Below are positions 15,416 through 25,450 of a stretch of DNA of 52,423 nucleotides, piece after piece. The translations under genes and the position numbers were made by a program. The stretch's first letter is position 1. The number at the start of each line of letters is the position of its first letter. Under the pieces are notes generated by a model. That model had not been told where the DNA came from and ran no database searches. It worked only from the letters and a program-made list of their open reading frames with translations. Source of the stretch: Jiulongibacter sp. (lineage in GTDB: Bacteria; Bacteroidota; Bacteroidia; Cytophagales; Spirosomataceae); the NCBI GenBank assembly GCA_024645245.1, contig JAHEBN010000007.1:1-52423 (forward strand), given 5' to 3'.

Positions 15416-16489
15416 TCAGGTATTTCTTACATAACTGCCTAAAATCTTGATATCGTTTTTGTGTCTGGAAATTACCTTTTGGAAGGTTTCGTCTTTGTAA
15501 TATCCCAGAAATTCAATAAAAAACCAGAAGTTAAATTCCTGGCTTCCTTTAAATGGTCTGCTTTCAATCTTTGTAAGATTAATACCGTGATTTTTGAAAT
15601 CCAACAAAAAATCAGCTAACACGCCCGGGCTGTCTGTATTCGGTAGCCGTGCAATAATGGTGGTTTTATCATTCCCACTTGGTAAATTTTCAAATTCCTT
15701 ACTAAGAATAAAAAATCGGGTTTGATTATTACTGTTATCTTCAATATTCTTAAACAATACTGGTAAACCGAACAGTTTAGCCGCAATTTCTGAACAAATA
15801 GCAGCACTTTCCGGATCTTCAAAAGCAAGTTTCGCAGCTTTTGATGTAGACTCCACCTGTATTTCTTCAATATTGCTTTGTTCGAAATATTTATTCAAAA
15901 ATCCACGGCATTGCCTGAATGCGATATCTTTCGAATAAATTCTTTTTATGTCTTTGAGGTGATCGGCTACAGTAGCCAAAGCGAAATGAACCGGAATTTT
16001 TAATTCCGCAGCAATATTAACATTACATTGATTTAATAAATCTACCGTTTCATAGACAATTCCTTCCTGATTATTTTCAATTGGTATTACACCAAAACGT
16101 GCCCTGGATGTATCTACAGCTTCAAAAACAGATTGAATAGTGGGTAAAGTAATGTATTCGCTCATTGCACCAAACCTACTTTCAGCAGCTTGGTGCGTAA
16201 AGCTTCCCTCTGGCCCTAAGTAAGCAACTTTTTCGGGTAATTCTAAATTCCTGGCTACTGCAAATATTTCCAGAAAAATGGCTTCTATGGCATCTTTACT
16301 TAACAGACCTGTGTTTTCACCATCAAGTCTGTTAACGATTTCCTTTTCCCGCTCTGGTCGATAGATAACACTTTTTTCCTTTCTTTTAAGTTCCCCAACC
16401 ATTTTCACAAGATCCATTCTCTCACTTAAAAGTTTAAGTATATTACTGTCAACGGCATCAATACGATTTCTTAATTCCCCTAATGTCAC
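15416..16489 (-). CDS. pheA: Bifunctional chorismate mutase / prephenate dehydratase
   Basis: 357 residues in the order AroQ chorismate mutase (about 1-85, LRNRIDAVDSNILKLLSERM), prephenate dehydratase (about 88-265, LGPEGSFTHQAA, IPIENNQEG, and NQTRFFIL with the catalytic Thr in TRF) and an ACT domain (about 275-350, with ESRPF, the phenylalanine-binding signature). It converts chorismate to prephenate and then phenylpyruvate, the phenylalanine branch. The ACT motif suggests feedback inhibition by phenylalanine. The usual ENS of PIENSxEG is ENN here. A TAnnTTTG element lies about 50 bases upstream. Confidence 0.93.
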   Translation of the reverse strand: MTLGELRNRIDAVDSNILKLLSERMDLVKMVGELKRKEKSVIYRPEREKEIVNRLDGENTGLLSKDAIEAIFLEIFAVARNLELPEKVAYLGPEGSFTHQAAESRFGAMSEYITLPTIQSVFEAVDTSRARFGVIPIENNQEGIVYETVDLLNQCNVNIAAELKIPVHFALATVADHLKDIKRIYSKDIAFRQCRGFLNKYFEQSNIEEIQVESTSKAAKLAFEDPESAAICSEIAAKLFGLPVLFKNIEDNSNNQTRFFILSKEFENLPSGNDKTTIIARLPNTDSPGVLADFLLDFKNHGINLTKIESRPFKGSQEFNFWFFIEFLGYYKDETFQKVISRHKNDIKILGSYVRNT

Positions 16490-16539
16490 TATTTTATTTT
16501 TAACGTAATACTTTCATTTTAAATACTATAAAGTTAAAG

Positions 16540-16547
16540 CAAATTTA
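16540..16547 (-). promoter_or_regulatory. Candidate pheA -7 promoter element
   Basis: On the minus strand this reads TAAATTTG, an exact TAnnTTTG match in the 64-base gap between parE and pheA, predicting a leader of about 45 bases. Confidence 0.45.
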
Positions 16548-16553
16548 AATTTA

Positions 16554-18467
16554 TTAAGCTGCCAAATCTAAATCATCATTGGCCTCTTCCGGTTTTATCA
16601 GGTCAAGTTTTTCAATGATGTCTTTTTCTATTTTCAAATTTTCAATAATAAATTTCTGTCTTTCGGGTGTATTTTTACCCATATAGTAACCTAATACTTT
16701 CCCAATTGAAGATTCTTTTTCCAAGATAACTGGATCCAGTCTTATATCTTTACCAATAAACCCTTCAAATTCGGATGGAGAAATTTCGCCCAAACCTTTA
16801 AAACGTGTAATTTCAGGTTTACCACCAAGCTTATGAATAGCCTCCTGCTTTTCCGTATCTGAATAACAATAAAATGTTTCTTTCTTATTTCTAACACGAA
16901 ATAAAGGGGTTTGAAGAATAAATAAGTGACCTTCTCTAACTACATCCGGAAAAAACTGAAGAAAGAATGTTAATAATAAAAGCCTTATATGAGAACCATC
17001 TACATCGGCATCTGTGGCGATTATTATCTGGTTATAGCGAAGGCCTTCTATACCATTCTCGATATCCAGGGCATGCTGAAGTAAATTAAACTCCTCATTT
17101 TCATAAACTACTTTCTTATTTAAGCCAAAACAATTCAAAGGTTTACCTCTTAAACTGAAGACTGCTTGAGTTTCCGGACTTCTGGCTTTCGTAATTGAGC
17201 CACTTGCTGAATCACCCTCGGTAATAAAAATCATGGTGTTCAACTTATCTTCATTTTTATCATCAGTAAGATGAAATCGACAATCTCTTAATTTCTTATT
17301 ATGCAGATTGGCCTTTTTTGCCCTCTCATTTGCCAATTTTTTAACACCTGCCAGTTCTTTTCTTTCCCGCTCTGACTGCTCAATACGCTTTTTTATTGAG
17401 TCACGGGTAGATGGGTTCATATGAAGAAAATTGTCCAATTTTTCTTTAATAAACTCATTAACAAAACTCCTTATAGTGGTAGAGTGATCTTCCGGAGAAA
17501 TATTCTGTGAGCCTAATTTGGTTTTTGTTTGTGATTCAAAAACCGGCTCTTGAATTCGCACAGAGATGGCACCTATAATTGAAGCTCTGATATCTTCTGA
17601 TGCATAATCTTTACCAAAATGATCACGAATAGTCTTTACAATTGATTCTTTGAAAGCAGAAAGGTGGGTACCTCCCTGCGTGGTATTTTGACCATTAACA
17701 AAAGAATAATATTCTTCTCCATACTGATTACCGTGCGACATTGCCAATTCGATATCATCGCCCTTAAGATGAATAATGGGATATCTGAGAGAATCCTCGT
17801 CGGTCTTTCTTCTAAGCAAATCCAGGAGCCCATTTTGTGAAATATATTTTCTTTTATTAAAAACAATTGTGAGTCCTGCATTTAAGTAGCAATAGTTCCA
17901 AATCATATTTTCTACATATTGTGGTATATAGTGGTACTTTTTGAAAATATTATTATCTGGAATAAATTCAATAAGAGTTCCATTTTTCTCATCACTTATT
18001 TGTTTATTTCCCTGATCAGTTAATTCTCCCAAACTAAATTCAGCCCAGGCAGATTCACCTTCCCGGAAGGCCTGAACTTTAAAATAAGACGATAAAGCAT
18101 TAACCGCCTTGGTACCAACGCCATTCAGGCCAACAGACTTTTGAAATGCTTTACTATCGTATTTAGCACCAGTATTGATTTTGGAAACTACATCCACCAC
18201 TTTTCCCAAAGGGATTCCTCTTCCGTAATCTCGCACTATAGCTTTTCCCTCATCCAGTGTGATTTCAATAGATTTACCATGACCCATTGCATATTCGTCA
18301 ATACTATTATCCAAAACTTCTTTCAATAAAACATAAATTCCATCATCCGGAGATGAGCCGTCTCCTAATTTCCCAATGTACATACCCGGCCGAAGTCTAA
18401 TGTGCTCTTTCCAATCCAGAGACCTGATACTTTCTTCATCGTACTTTACCTTACTTCCTTCTTCCAT
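16554..18467 (-). CDS. parE: DNA topoisomerase IV subunit B (ParE)
   Basis: 637 residues. The GHKL ATPase domain has [15 protein letters not shown], the DYGRGIPLG motif and [13 protein letters not shown]. The TOPRIM region has [20 protein letters not shown] and [17 protein letters not shown], the metal-binding acidic triad. The opening [20 protein letters not shown] and the short length favour ParE over GyrB, which usually begins with an IQVLEGLEAVRKRP-type motif. It forms topoisomerase IV with ParC to separate replicated chromosomes. ParC is not adjacent in this window; the next gene on the strand is pheA. Confidence 0.88.
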   Translation of the reverse strand: MEEGSKVKYDEESIRSLDWKEHIRLRPGMYIGKLGDGSSPDDGIYVLLKEVLDNSIDEYAMGHGKSIEITLDEGKAIVRDYGRGIPLGKVVDVVSKINTGAKYDSKAFQKSVGLNGVGTKAVNALSSYFKVQAFREGESAWAEFSLGELTDQGNKQISDEKNGTLIEFIPDNNIFKKYHYIPQYVENMIWNYCYLNAGLTIVFNKRKYISQNGLLDLLRRKTDEDSLRYPIIHLKGDDIELAMSHGNQYGEEYYSFVNGQNTTQGGTHLSAFKESIVKTIRDHFGKDYASEDIRASIIGAISVRIQEPVFESQTKTKLGSQNISPEDHSTTIRSFVNEFIKEKLDNFLHMNPSTRDSIKKRIEQSERERKELAGVKKLANERAKKANLHNKKLRDCRFHLTDDKNEDKLNTMIFITEGDSASGSITKARSPETQAVFSLRGKPLNCFGLNKKVVYENEEFNLLQHALDIENGIEGLRYNQIIIATDADVDGSHIRLLLLTFFLQFFPDVVREGHLFILQTPLFRVRNKKETFYCYSDTEKQEAIHKLGGKPEITRFKGLGEISPSEFEGFIGKDIRLDPVILEKESSIGKVLGYYMGKNTPERQKFIIENLKIEKDIIEKLDLIKPEEANDDLDLAA

Positions 18468-18492
18468 ATTTTCTAACTGAGCTTCTTTTTAT

Positions 18493-18500
18493 CAAAATTA
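18493..18500 (-). promoter_or_regulatory. Candidate parE -7 promoter element
   Basis: On the minus strand this reads TAATTTTG, an exact TAnnTTTG match 26 bases upstream of the parE ATG, predicting a leader of about 20 bases. Confidence 0.5.
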
Positions 18501-18635
18501 TAGTTAATAAAATAAATGTAGTGGTATTAAACGCTTATGATCTTCCTTAAACCAAAAAAGTTCTGTTATTTTGCACTTCATTTGAAATAATGGCGTTTAA
18601 AATCCAAATATAAAGTACAGACTAACACATAAAGT

Positions 18636-21089
18636 ATGGAATTTTCCAAAGTTAGGAATTCAGAACGATTCATAAAAATACTGCCCGCTATAATAATTTT
18701 TCTTTTCCTGAATTCTGTTTCAATCGCTCAGGTAATACAACAATTCCCGAGTAATTATCCGCAACAGGGTTACCCTCAAAATTTCCCTAATCAAGGTACT
18801 ACATACCCACAGACACCTATAGGAAGAGATGCCCAAATAAACCAAACAGGAACATTAAATAAGACCACCAACAGAACTACAGACCTTACACTTGAGGAGC
18901 AGGAAGATATGACCCATGAAGACTCTGTTAAGGCCTATAATGACGCTTTGGAAACAGAGGATTTAGCTTTAATGTCTTATAGAAAACGAATTTTTGGTTA
19001 TAAATTATTTAATGACTCAAAACTTGACATTAATTCAGCAATAAATATATCCACACCTAATAATTATGTACTTGGATCTAACGATCATTTGATAATTGAT
19101 ATTTATGGATACTCTCAATTTCAACAAGAAGTTGTGGTATCTACTGATGGATATATTACCTTAAGCAGAGCAGGCTTAGTTAAAGTAGGTGGCTTGGCTA
19201 TTGAAGACGCCAAACTTAAAATTAAACAAGCCTTTTCGAATGTATTTGTAGGTTTGAAAAGCGGAAACACTTTTATAAATGTTTCCTTAGGTAATGTACG
19301 CGGAATAAAAGTTAATATTACTGGTGAAGTAATTGCTCCGGGTACTTATACCGTTACTTCCTTTACTTCTCTATTAAATGCCTTATATATATGTAGCGGC
19401 CCAAATGAAATTGGCACTTACCGTCAAATTAAGTTAATAAGAAATAATAAGGTAGTTACAGTTCTTGATGTTTATGATATTTTAATTAATGGTTCATCAG
19501 CCAATAATATTCTCCTTCATGATCAGGACATAATTCAAGTCGGTACATTTGCCTCCAGAATTGCAATAAGTGGAAATACAAAAAGAGAGGGACTCTTCGA
19601 AATGCTTCCAATGGAAAATCTTGAAAAAGCCCTGACTTATGCTGGTGGATTTGATCAAAATGCCTATACGGATAAGGTGAAAATTTACCGAAATACAAGT
19701 AAAGAAAAGAAAATATTGGATGTAAAATTTGATGAATTCCAAAATTTTATAATGCAAACAGGTGACTCTGTAGTTGTTAATGAGGTTTTGGAAAGGTTTG
19801 AAAATATGGTAAAACTGGAAGGGGCAGTTTTTCGACCCGGGGAATATTCACTTGATAATAGTCCTACGCTATTATCATTAATTAATTCTGCGGATGGATT
19901 CAGAGGAGATGCTTTGTTGGGTAGGATTAACATCCTGAGAACTACTGCCGATTTAACTATTCAAAACATTTCAGTAAATGGTAAAGAAATTATAAATGGT
20001 AACATTGAAGATTTTAAATTAGAAAGAGAAGATCAGATTATTGTTTCTTCCATATTTGATTTAACCGAAGTCTCCACAATAAAAGTTTCAGGTGCTATTA
20101 ATAATGAAGATGCTGCTGATGGGATTGAATTACCTTATGTTAAAAAAATGACCCTTGAAGATGCACTCGTAAAAGTTGGTGGAATAACAGAGGCTGCCAG
20201 CTTATCACGCATCGAGATTGTCAGGAGAAAAAGAAACGTCGACCCAACTCAGACGAATGCTCAGATTTCCGATATTATTTTGGTAGAAATCAGTAAGGAT
20301 TTGGAGATTTCAATCGGTGAAAGTAAAATTGAACTAATGCCTTATGATGAAATATTTGTTAGGTCTTCGCCAAATTACCAGGAACAATCGATAGTGGAAT
20401 TGCAAGGAGAGGTGTTTTATCCTTCGCAATATGGTATAAATAATAAGGAAGAAAGAATATCTGATATCATTAAAAGAGCCGGAGGATTAACCCCGCAAGC
20501 ATATATCCCAGGAGCAACGCTAATAAGAACAGTAACTTTAAGCCCGATTGAATTAGAACAAAAGAAAAAGACTTTTCAAGATCTTCAAAAGTCAACCGTA
20601 AATAATCAATTACTGGAACTGGAAGAAGTAGAAGAGACTACAACAAGCTCCATCGGTATTAAACTGGATAAAATAATTAATAATCCTGGAGGCGATGAAG
20701 ATATGATTCTTCGGGATGGTGACATTTTAAAAATACCTTCTCGCTTAGAAACTGTTCGGGTTCAAGGCGAGGTACTATATCCCAATACTGTTAAATTTAA
20801 AGGAAATGAGTCTTTTAAAAATTATATTTCAGGAGCCGGAGGTTTTACAAATACATCACTTAGAAAAAAGAGTTATGTGTTATATGCAAATGGATCAGTT
20901 GATAGAACAAGAAAGTTCTTGTTCTTTAACTTATATCCAGTAGTTGAACCGGGATCTGAAATAATTGTTCCTGCCAGAAAAGTAAATACCCAACAACAAA
21001 TTACACAATTACAAGGTATTGTTTCAACCTTAAGTGCCACAGTAACCGGAATAGTTACATTATTTGGAATAATAAAATTAACTAAGTAA
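18636..21089 (+). CDS. Polysaccharide export protein with multiple SLBB domains (Wza-like)
   Basis: 817 residues with a signal peptide (hydrophobic ILPAIIIFLFLNSVSIAQ, about 19-36) and a Gln/Pro/Asn-rich linker. A Poly_export domain (about 140-215, GSNDHLIIDIYGYSQFQQE) follows, and then about six SLBB-like units recognised by their opening strands: VNITGEVIAPGTY, IAISGNTKREG, VKLEGAVFRPGEY, IKVSGAINNED, VELQGEVFYPSQY and VRVQGEVLYPNTV. A hydrophobic C-terminal helix could anchor it, as in Wza. It is more than twice the size of Wza, as usual for bacteroidete exporters, and should form the outer-membrane or periplasmic channel of the export locus. It starts the plus-strand locus; the next gene begins directly after its stop. 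A near match to the -7 element (TTATTTTG, 18566-18573) lies 63 bases upstream. Confidence 0.85.
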   Translation: MEFSKVRNSERFIKILPAIIIFLFLNSVSIAQVIQQFPSNYPQQGYPQNFPNQGTTYPQTPIGRDAQINQTGTLNKTTNRTTDLTLEEQEDMTHEDSVKAYNDALETEDLALMSYRKRIFGYKLFNDSKLDINSAINISTPNNYVLGSNDHLIIDIYGYSQFQQEVVVSTDGYITLSRAGLVKVGGLAIEDAKLKIKQAFSNVFVGLKSGNTFINVSLGNVRGIKVNITGEVIAPGTYTVTSFTSLLNALYICSGPNEIGTYRQIKLIRNNKVVTVLDVYDILINGSSANNILLHDQDIIQVGTFASRIAISGNTKREGLFEMLPMENLEKALTYAGGFDQNAYTDKVKIYRNTSKEKKILDVKFDEFQNFIMQTGDSVVVNEVLERFENMVKLEGAVFRPGEYSLDNSPTLLSLINSADGFRGDALLGRINILRTTADLTIQNISVNGKEIINGNIEDFKLEREDQIIVSSIFDLTEVSTIKVSGAINNEDAADGIELPYVKKMTLEDALVKVGGITEAASLSRIEIVRRKRNVDPTQTNAQISDIILVEISKDLEISIGESKIELMPYDEIFVRSSPNYQEQSIVELQGEVFYPSQYGINNKEERISDIIKRAGGLTPQAYIPGATLIRTVTLSPIELEQKKKTFQDLQKSTVNNQLLELEEVEETTTSSIGIKLDKIINNPGGDEDMILRDGDILKIPSRLETVRVQGEVLYPNTVKFKGNESFKNYISGAGGFTNTSLRKKSYVLYANGSVDRTRKFLFFNLYPVVEPGSEIIVPARKVNTQQQITQLQGIVSTLSATVTGIVTLFGIIKLTK

Positions 21090-22187
21090 ATGTCGGATAA
21101 TATTCAGATAGTTGAAGACTCAATAAGTACAAAAGATTTTATTTTAAAAGTTTTTAATTTTTTCAAACTTATTTCAAAAAACTGGAGATTGATATTAATC
21201 GGTTTACTTGCCGGTACATCAATTTCATTGGTAATTGATTTAATGAGCAAAAAGAAAACAAATTATCGATCTACCATAATATTTAATCTGGAATTAGGTG
21301 GTGGCGGGGGTAATAGTCAACTTGGCGGGCTAGCCAGTGCTTTTGGTATTATGGGAAATAATAACCTTTCAGGTGGCGAACTTTTCACCAGCCAAAATTT
21401 TCCAACAATAGTACTTTCAAGAGCTGTTTTTGAAAGAGCTTTAATGAAAAATGTTGAAGTTGATGGTGATTCTCTTTTAATGATCAATTATGTAATGGAC
21501 AGCAGTGACATCAAAACCAATGAATGGGCCGGAACTTTGTTTAGAAAACCATTTAGTGCAGCCATAAATTACCGATTCAAAGAAGCTAAAAATCCCAAGG
21601 ATTTTACTGAATTAGAGAATTTAATAATTACCGGTGTTTATGATAAATTAAAAGATCTGACTACTATTGATCCACTTAAAACTACCAATAGTATTGTTGT
21701 ACTGTCAGCTGTTCTTACAAATGAAAAATTGGTAAAAAAATGGGTTGATGTTGTTCTTGAATCTACTGAGGAGTTTTACATTGAAATGAAAACTAAGAAA
21801 ACAAGAGAAATGCTCAAAATTCAAGAAAAAAAGTTAAATGAAATTGAATCTCAATTGAATCATACTGATATTAAAATAGCTCGATTGAATTATGAAAACC
21901 CGAATGTAGTAGACCCGATGGCACAATTCAAACAAACCCAGGTCACAAGAAATTCATCTTTTCTAACAAATCAGTACATAACCCAACTAACCAATATTGA
22001 GGGACTAAAAAGAGTTTTACTTGAGCAGACTCCAATTTTTACAATTATGGAAGAAACAAGGCTTCCGTTGGAAAAAGAATATCCATCTAAAGGTTTATCC
22101 TTAAAATTAATTAGTGTCGCATTTCTATTTATTACCATGTTAGGAATAGTGCTTCGCGATATCTATTTGGAAATAATGAATTCCTAA
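21090..22187 (+). CDS. Wzz-like chain-length/polysaccharide co-polymerase protein
   Basis: 365 residues with one transmembrane helix near each end (about 32-50 and 339-357) and a periplasmic portion that includes a coiled-coil-prone region (about 235-310, KKTREMLKIQEKKLNEIESQ), the layout of Wzz/polysaccharide co-polymerases. There is no kinase domain, so it resembles PCP-1 or the PCP-3 proteins of ABC-dependent capsule export (KpsE/CtrB). A glycine-rich loop (LELGGGGGNSQLGG) follows the first helix. It begins directly after the upstream TAA, so the exporter and this protein are co-translated neighbours; the ABC permease follows 12 bases later. Confidence 0.8.
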   Translation: MSDNIQIVEDSISTKDFILKVFNFFKLISKNWRLILIGLLAGTSISLVIDLMSKKKTNYRSTIIFNLELGGGGGNSQLGGLASAFGIMGNNNLSGGELFTSQNFPTIVLSRAVFERALMKNVEVDGDSLLMINYVMDSSDIKTNEWAGTLFRKPFSAAINYRFKEAKNPKDFTELENLIITGVYDKLKDLTTIDPLKTTNSIVVLSAVLTNEKLVKKWVDVVLESTEEFYIEMKTKKTREMLKIQEKKLNEIESQLNHTDIKIARLNYENPNVVDPMAQFKQTQVTRNSSFLTNQYITQLTNIEGLKRVLLEQTPIFTIMEETRLPLEKEYPSKGLSLKLISVAFLFITMLGIVLRDIYLEIMNS

Positions 22188-22199
22188 ATTTTATCAAAT

Positions 22200-23039
22200 T
22201 TGAAAGAAGGTAAAGAAAGAATTATAAAAGCAAAATTCTCCGTAATTGATTACTGGAAAGAAATTTTAGAATACAGAGAATTATTCTGGATTCTTGCAAA
22301 ACGAGATATAATCGTAAGATATAAACAAACAATATTTGGATTAGCCTGGAGCGTAGTAAGACCCTTGGTTACTTCCATTGTAATGGTTTTTGCTTTTGGA
22401 AGAGTGGGGAATCTAAGCGAAGGTGTTTCTATTCCTTACATTCTTGTAGTTTTACCAGGAGTAATTTTGTGGCTATTTTTTTCACAATCATTGATGCAAA
22501 TAAGCATGAGTATTGTTACCAATAATAATTTAGTTTCAAAAGTATTTTTCCCCAGAATAATTATCCCATTCAGTTCCTTTTTCCTGGGATTAATCGATGC
22601 TGTAATAGCATTTATCCTTTTTGTGGCTATGTGTTTTTATTATAATGTTTTGCCTGATTGGAAAATAATATTTGTCCCAGCTTTTATAATCCTTTCCTAT
22701 CTGGTAGCAACTGGAGCAGGATTATTTGCGGCAGTGTTAAATGTAAAATATCGGGATATTGGTCAGTTAATTCCATTTGTTATTCAATTTGGGATGTATA
22801 TATCGCCGGTAGCCTATATGAGTGAATTTGTATTTGACAAAAATCCTTCAATATATTCCTGGTACGTATTAAACCCTGTGGTTGGGTGCATAGATGGTAT
22901 GAGGTGGGCGATGCTAGGTGATTTTGCTCCCTTTAACTGGCAAAGTTTTATTCCTATGATTGTTTTTATTTGCATTAGTTTAATTGTAGGAATCCGCTTT
23001 TTCAGAAAACATGAAAACTCCTTCGTTGATTACATTTAA
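22200..23039 (+). CDS. ABC-2 type polysaccharide export permease (Wzm-like)
   Basis: 279 residues with about six transmembrane helices. The N-terminal stretch LFWILAKRDIIVRYKQTIFG and WSVVRPLVTSIVMVFAFGRV is the typical ABC-2 membrane motif of O-antigen/teichoic-acid exporters, and VKYRDIGQLIPFVIQFGMY is the usual region near the fourth helix. It moves the lipid-linked glycan across the inner membrane with its ATPase partner, encoded 11 bases downstream. The start is TTG at 22200; there is no ATG before the first conserved residues. Confidence 0.87.
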   Translation: MKEGKERIIKAKFSVIDYWKEILEYRELFWILAKRDIIVRYKQTIFGLAWSVVRPLVTSIVMVFAFGRVGNLSEGVSIPYILVVLPGVILWLFFSQSLMQISMSIVTNNNLVSKVFFPRIIIPFSSFFLGLIDAVIAFILFVAMCFYYNVLPDWKIIFVPAFIILSYLVATGAGLFAAVLNVKYRDIGQLIPFVIQFGMYISPVAYMSEFVFDKNPSIYSWYVLNPVVGCIDGMRWAMLGDFAPFNWQSFIPMIVFICISLIVGIRFFRKHENSFVDYI

Positions 23040-23050
23040 GACTGAAAACG

Positions 23051-24289
23051 ATGAATGTTATAAATATTGAAAATGTCTCTAAAAGCTATATTATCAAACA
23101 TAATGTAGTTAAACAGGATACCTTAAGAGATAGTATGACAAATTTTGCCAAAGAAATATTTAAAGGTAAAAAGTCATCTGAGAAAGAGGAGTTTTGGGCT
23201 CTTAAAAATATAAACCTAAAAATTGAGAAAGGTGAAAGGCTTGGCCTCATTGGTGCGAATGGAGCCGGAAAATCTACATTACTTAAAGTTTTAAGTAGAA
23301 TTACTTCTCCTACAACTGGAGAATTAAGAATTAAGGGAAGAATGGCCAGTCTACTGGAAGTAGGTACGGGCTTCCATCCTGAATTAACCGGCAGAGAAAA
23401 TATATTTCTAAATGGAGCTATTCTTGGAATGCGAAAGGCAGAGATTAAGTTGCAATTCAATAACATAGTTGAATTTGCCGGAATTGAAAAATTTCTTGAT
23501 ACTCCTGTAAAAAGATATTCTTCCGGCATGTATGTGAGATTGGGTTTTGCTATTGCTGCACATTTAGAACCTGAAATATTAGTAGTTGATGAAGTATTGG
23601 CAGTTGGTGATGCAGATTTCCAGAAAAAAAGTATTGGGAAAATGCGTGATGTATCCAAAAGTGGTAGAACCATTATTTTTGTATCTCATAATTTAACCGC
23701 TGTTCAAAGCCTTTGCAATACGGGTGCATTATTAAAAAAAGGTGAATTAGTTGAATCGGGTCCAATAAATAGCGTTGTTAATAATTATATTCAGGAGATT
23801 TCGACCAATAACTTAAAAAGAGAATGGTTGTCTAAAAATATAGCACCTGGCAATGAGGGTGTATTTGCCAAATATCTTTGTATTGAAGCAACCTCTGGAC
23901 TTTATAATAATCAAATAATTACAAGTACCTCTTTAAAACTTACTTTTGACTTTTGGAACGAACTTGATCAGGTAAAATTAAATATATCTGTATTTCTTTA
24001 TACCATTACAGGAGAATGCATATTTAACATTGCAAATACTGGAATTTTGTTTTCAAAAGGGGTGATAAGAAATGAATTTGAGATTCCAGGTGATTTACTG
24101 AATGATGGTTCCTATTTCATTTCAATCATGGTAGTGAGAGATGATGCCAAACCTATTTTCTTTTTAGAAGAAGCATTGACATTCGATATCCATGATTTCA
24201 GAGAAGGCACAGAATGGCTTGGAAAATGGCCCGGAGCCGTAAGACCCGTCAATTTAAAAATAGTGAGTAGTCAATTGGAGCTGGAATAA
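23051..24289 (+). CDS. ABC polysaccharide export ATPase with C-terminal carbohydrate-binding domain (Wzt-like)
   Basis: 412 residues. The ATPase domain has Walker A GANGAGKS (68-75), then the LLEVGTGFHPELTGRENIFLN region, signature YSSGMYVRLGFAIAAHLEP and Walker B ILVVDEVLAVGDADF, all typical of the O-antigen/teichoic-acid exporter ATPases. The C-terminal part (about 270-405) is beta-rich and corresponds to the Wzt C-terminal domain that in studied systems binds the capped end of the finished glycan and so decides export specificity. It is in the same operon as the permease. A gap of 75 bases follows before the aminotransferase, with a one-off match to the promoter element (AATATTTG). Confidence 0.88.
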   Translation: MNVINIENVSKSYIIKHNVVKQDTLRDSMTNFAKEIFKGKKSSEKEEFWALKNINLKIEKGERLGLIGANGAGKSTLLKVLSRITSPTTGELRIKGRMASLLEVGTGFHPELTGRENIFLNGAILGMRKAEIKLQFNNIVEFAGIEKFLDTPVKRYSSGMYVRLGFAIAAHLEPEILVVDEVLAVGDADFQKKSIGKMRDVSKSGRTIIFVSHNLTAVQSLCNTGALLKKGELVESGPINSVVNNYIQEISTNNLKREWLSKNIAPGNEGVFAKYLCIEATSGLYNNQIITSTSLKLTFDFWNELDQVKLNISVFLYTITGECIFNIANTGILFSKGVIRNEFEIPGDLLNDGSYFISIMVVRDDAKPIFFLEEALTFDIHDFREGTEWLGKWPGAVRPVNLKIVSSQLELE

Positions 24290-24364
24290 ACTATTCAGAA
24301 GCCAGGTGCTGACTTTGTTGTTTGGATTCAGTAATTTTAGTGATATAATATTTGAAACCCAACT

Positions 24365-25450
24365 GTGAGAATAAACGTCGTAAAATCTTTCTTACCTCCC
24401 AAAGAGGATTATAATAAATATCTCGATCAGATATGGGACTCTCATTGGTTGACAAATAATGGTCCTTTGTTGCTTGAATTAGAAAAAGAACTTAAAAACT
24501 ATCTTAAGTCCGATAAACTTCTTTTTCTTGCTAATGGCACAGTTGCACTTCAGCTTGCAATAAAGTCATTAGGTTTAAAAGGCGAAATCATAACCACGCC
24601 TTACTCCTATTGTGCTACTACCACCTCCATAATTTGGGAAAACTGCATTCCCCGATTTGCTGATATTTCGCCTGATAATCTAAATATTAACCCGGATTTA
24701 ATAGAGGGTTTAATTAACGAAAATACATCGGCAATTTTGGCGACACATGTATATGGCCTTCCTTGTGACGTAGATCAAATTGAAAGCCTTTCTAAAAAGT
24801 ATAATATACCAGTTATATATGATGCTGCACATGCATTTGGAGTTAGTTTAAATAACAGATCCCTGTTGGATTATGGAGATATATCAACTTGTAGTTTTCA
24901 CGCGACCAAAGTTTTTCATACTACCGAAGGAGGCTTAGTGTTATGCCATGATGATAAAATATTTGATAAACTATCACTTTATCGAAGTTTTGGACATGTA
25001 AATGACAATTATTATGATATTGGTATTAATGCAAAAAATTCGGAGTTTCATGCTGCAATGGGCTTAGCTAATCTTCCTTATTTAAATTCAAATATAGCAA
25101 AGCGTAAAATTGTAAGTGAAAGATATGATAATTTGCTAAATTTCAATCACATTCAAAAACCATTTAATAATCTTTCAGGTTTGATCTATAATTATGCTTA
25201 TTATCCCATAATTTTAGAAAATGCCTCTGTTTGCAATCAGGTAATTGAAGCATTGAATAAAGAAGACATATTTCCGAGGCGATATTTTTACCCCTCTTTA
25301 AATACATTAAATTATTCAAAAAGCACGGATAGTTGCCCAATTTCCGAATCCATTGTCCACAGAGTATTATCTATTCCATTATATCCAGAGTTGGAACTCA
25401 TGATCGTAGATAAAATTGCAGAAATTATTAATCAAGTAGTGGTACATTGA
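24365..25450 (+). CDS. DegT/DnrJ/EryC1/StrS family aminotransferase (nucleotide-sugar type)
   Basis: 361 residues of PLP-dependent fold type I. The PLP Lys (182) is in CSFHATKVFHTTEGG, the usual FHxTKxxxTxEGG motif of this family, with LFLANGTVALQLAI and IYDAAHAFGV further upstream. These enzymes transaminate keto sugars of nucleotide-activated hexoses, so the exported glycan probably carries an amino sugar; a matching dehydratase is not in the window. The start is GTG. It overlaps the next glycosyltransferase start. Confidence 0.87.
   Translation: MRINVVKSFLPPKEDYNKYLDQIWDSHWLTNNGPLLLELEKELKNYLKSDKLLFLANGTVALQLAIKSLGLKGEIITTPYSYCATTTSIIWENCIPRFADISPDNLNINPDLIEGLINENTSAILATHVYGLPCDVDQIESLSKKYNIPVIYDAAHAFGVSLNNRSLLDYGDISTCSFHATKVFHTTEGGLVLCHDDKIFDKLSLYRSFGHVNDNYYDIGINAKNSEFHAAMGLANLPYLNSNIAKRKIVSERYDNLLNFNHIQKPFNNLSGLIYNYAYYPIILENASVCNQVIEALNKEDIFPRRYFYPSLNTLNYSKSTDSCPISESIVHRVLSIPLYPELELMIVDKIAEIINQVVVH

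Noticed and set aside
23086-23673. 195-codon frame antisense to the Wzt-like ATPase
   Set aside because: It mirrors a strongly conserved ABC ATPase on the other strand and has no domain pattern of its own.
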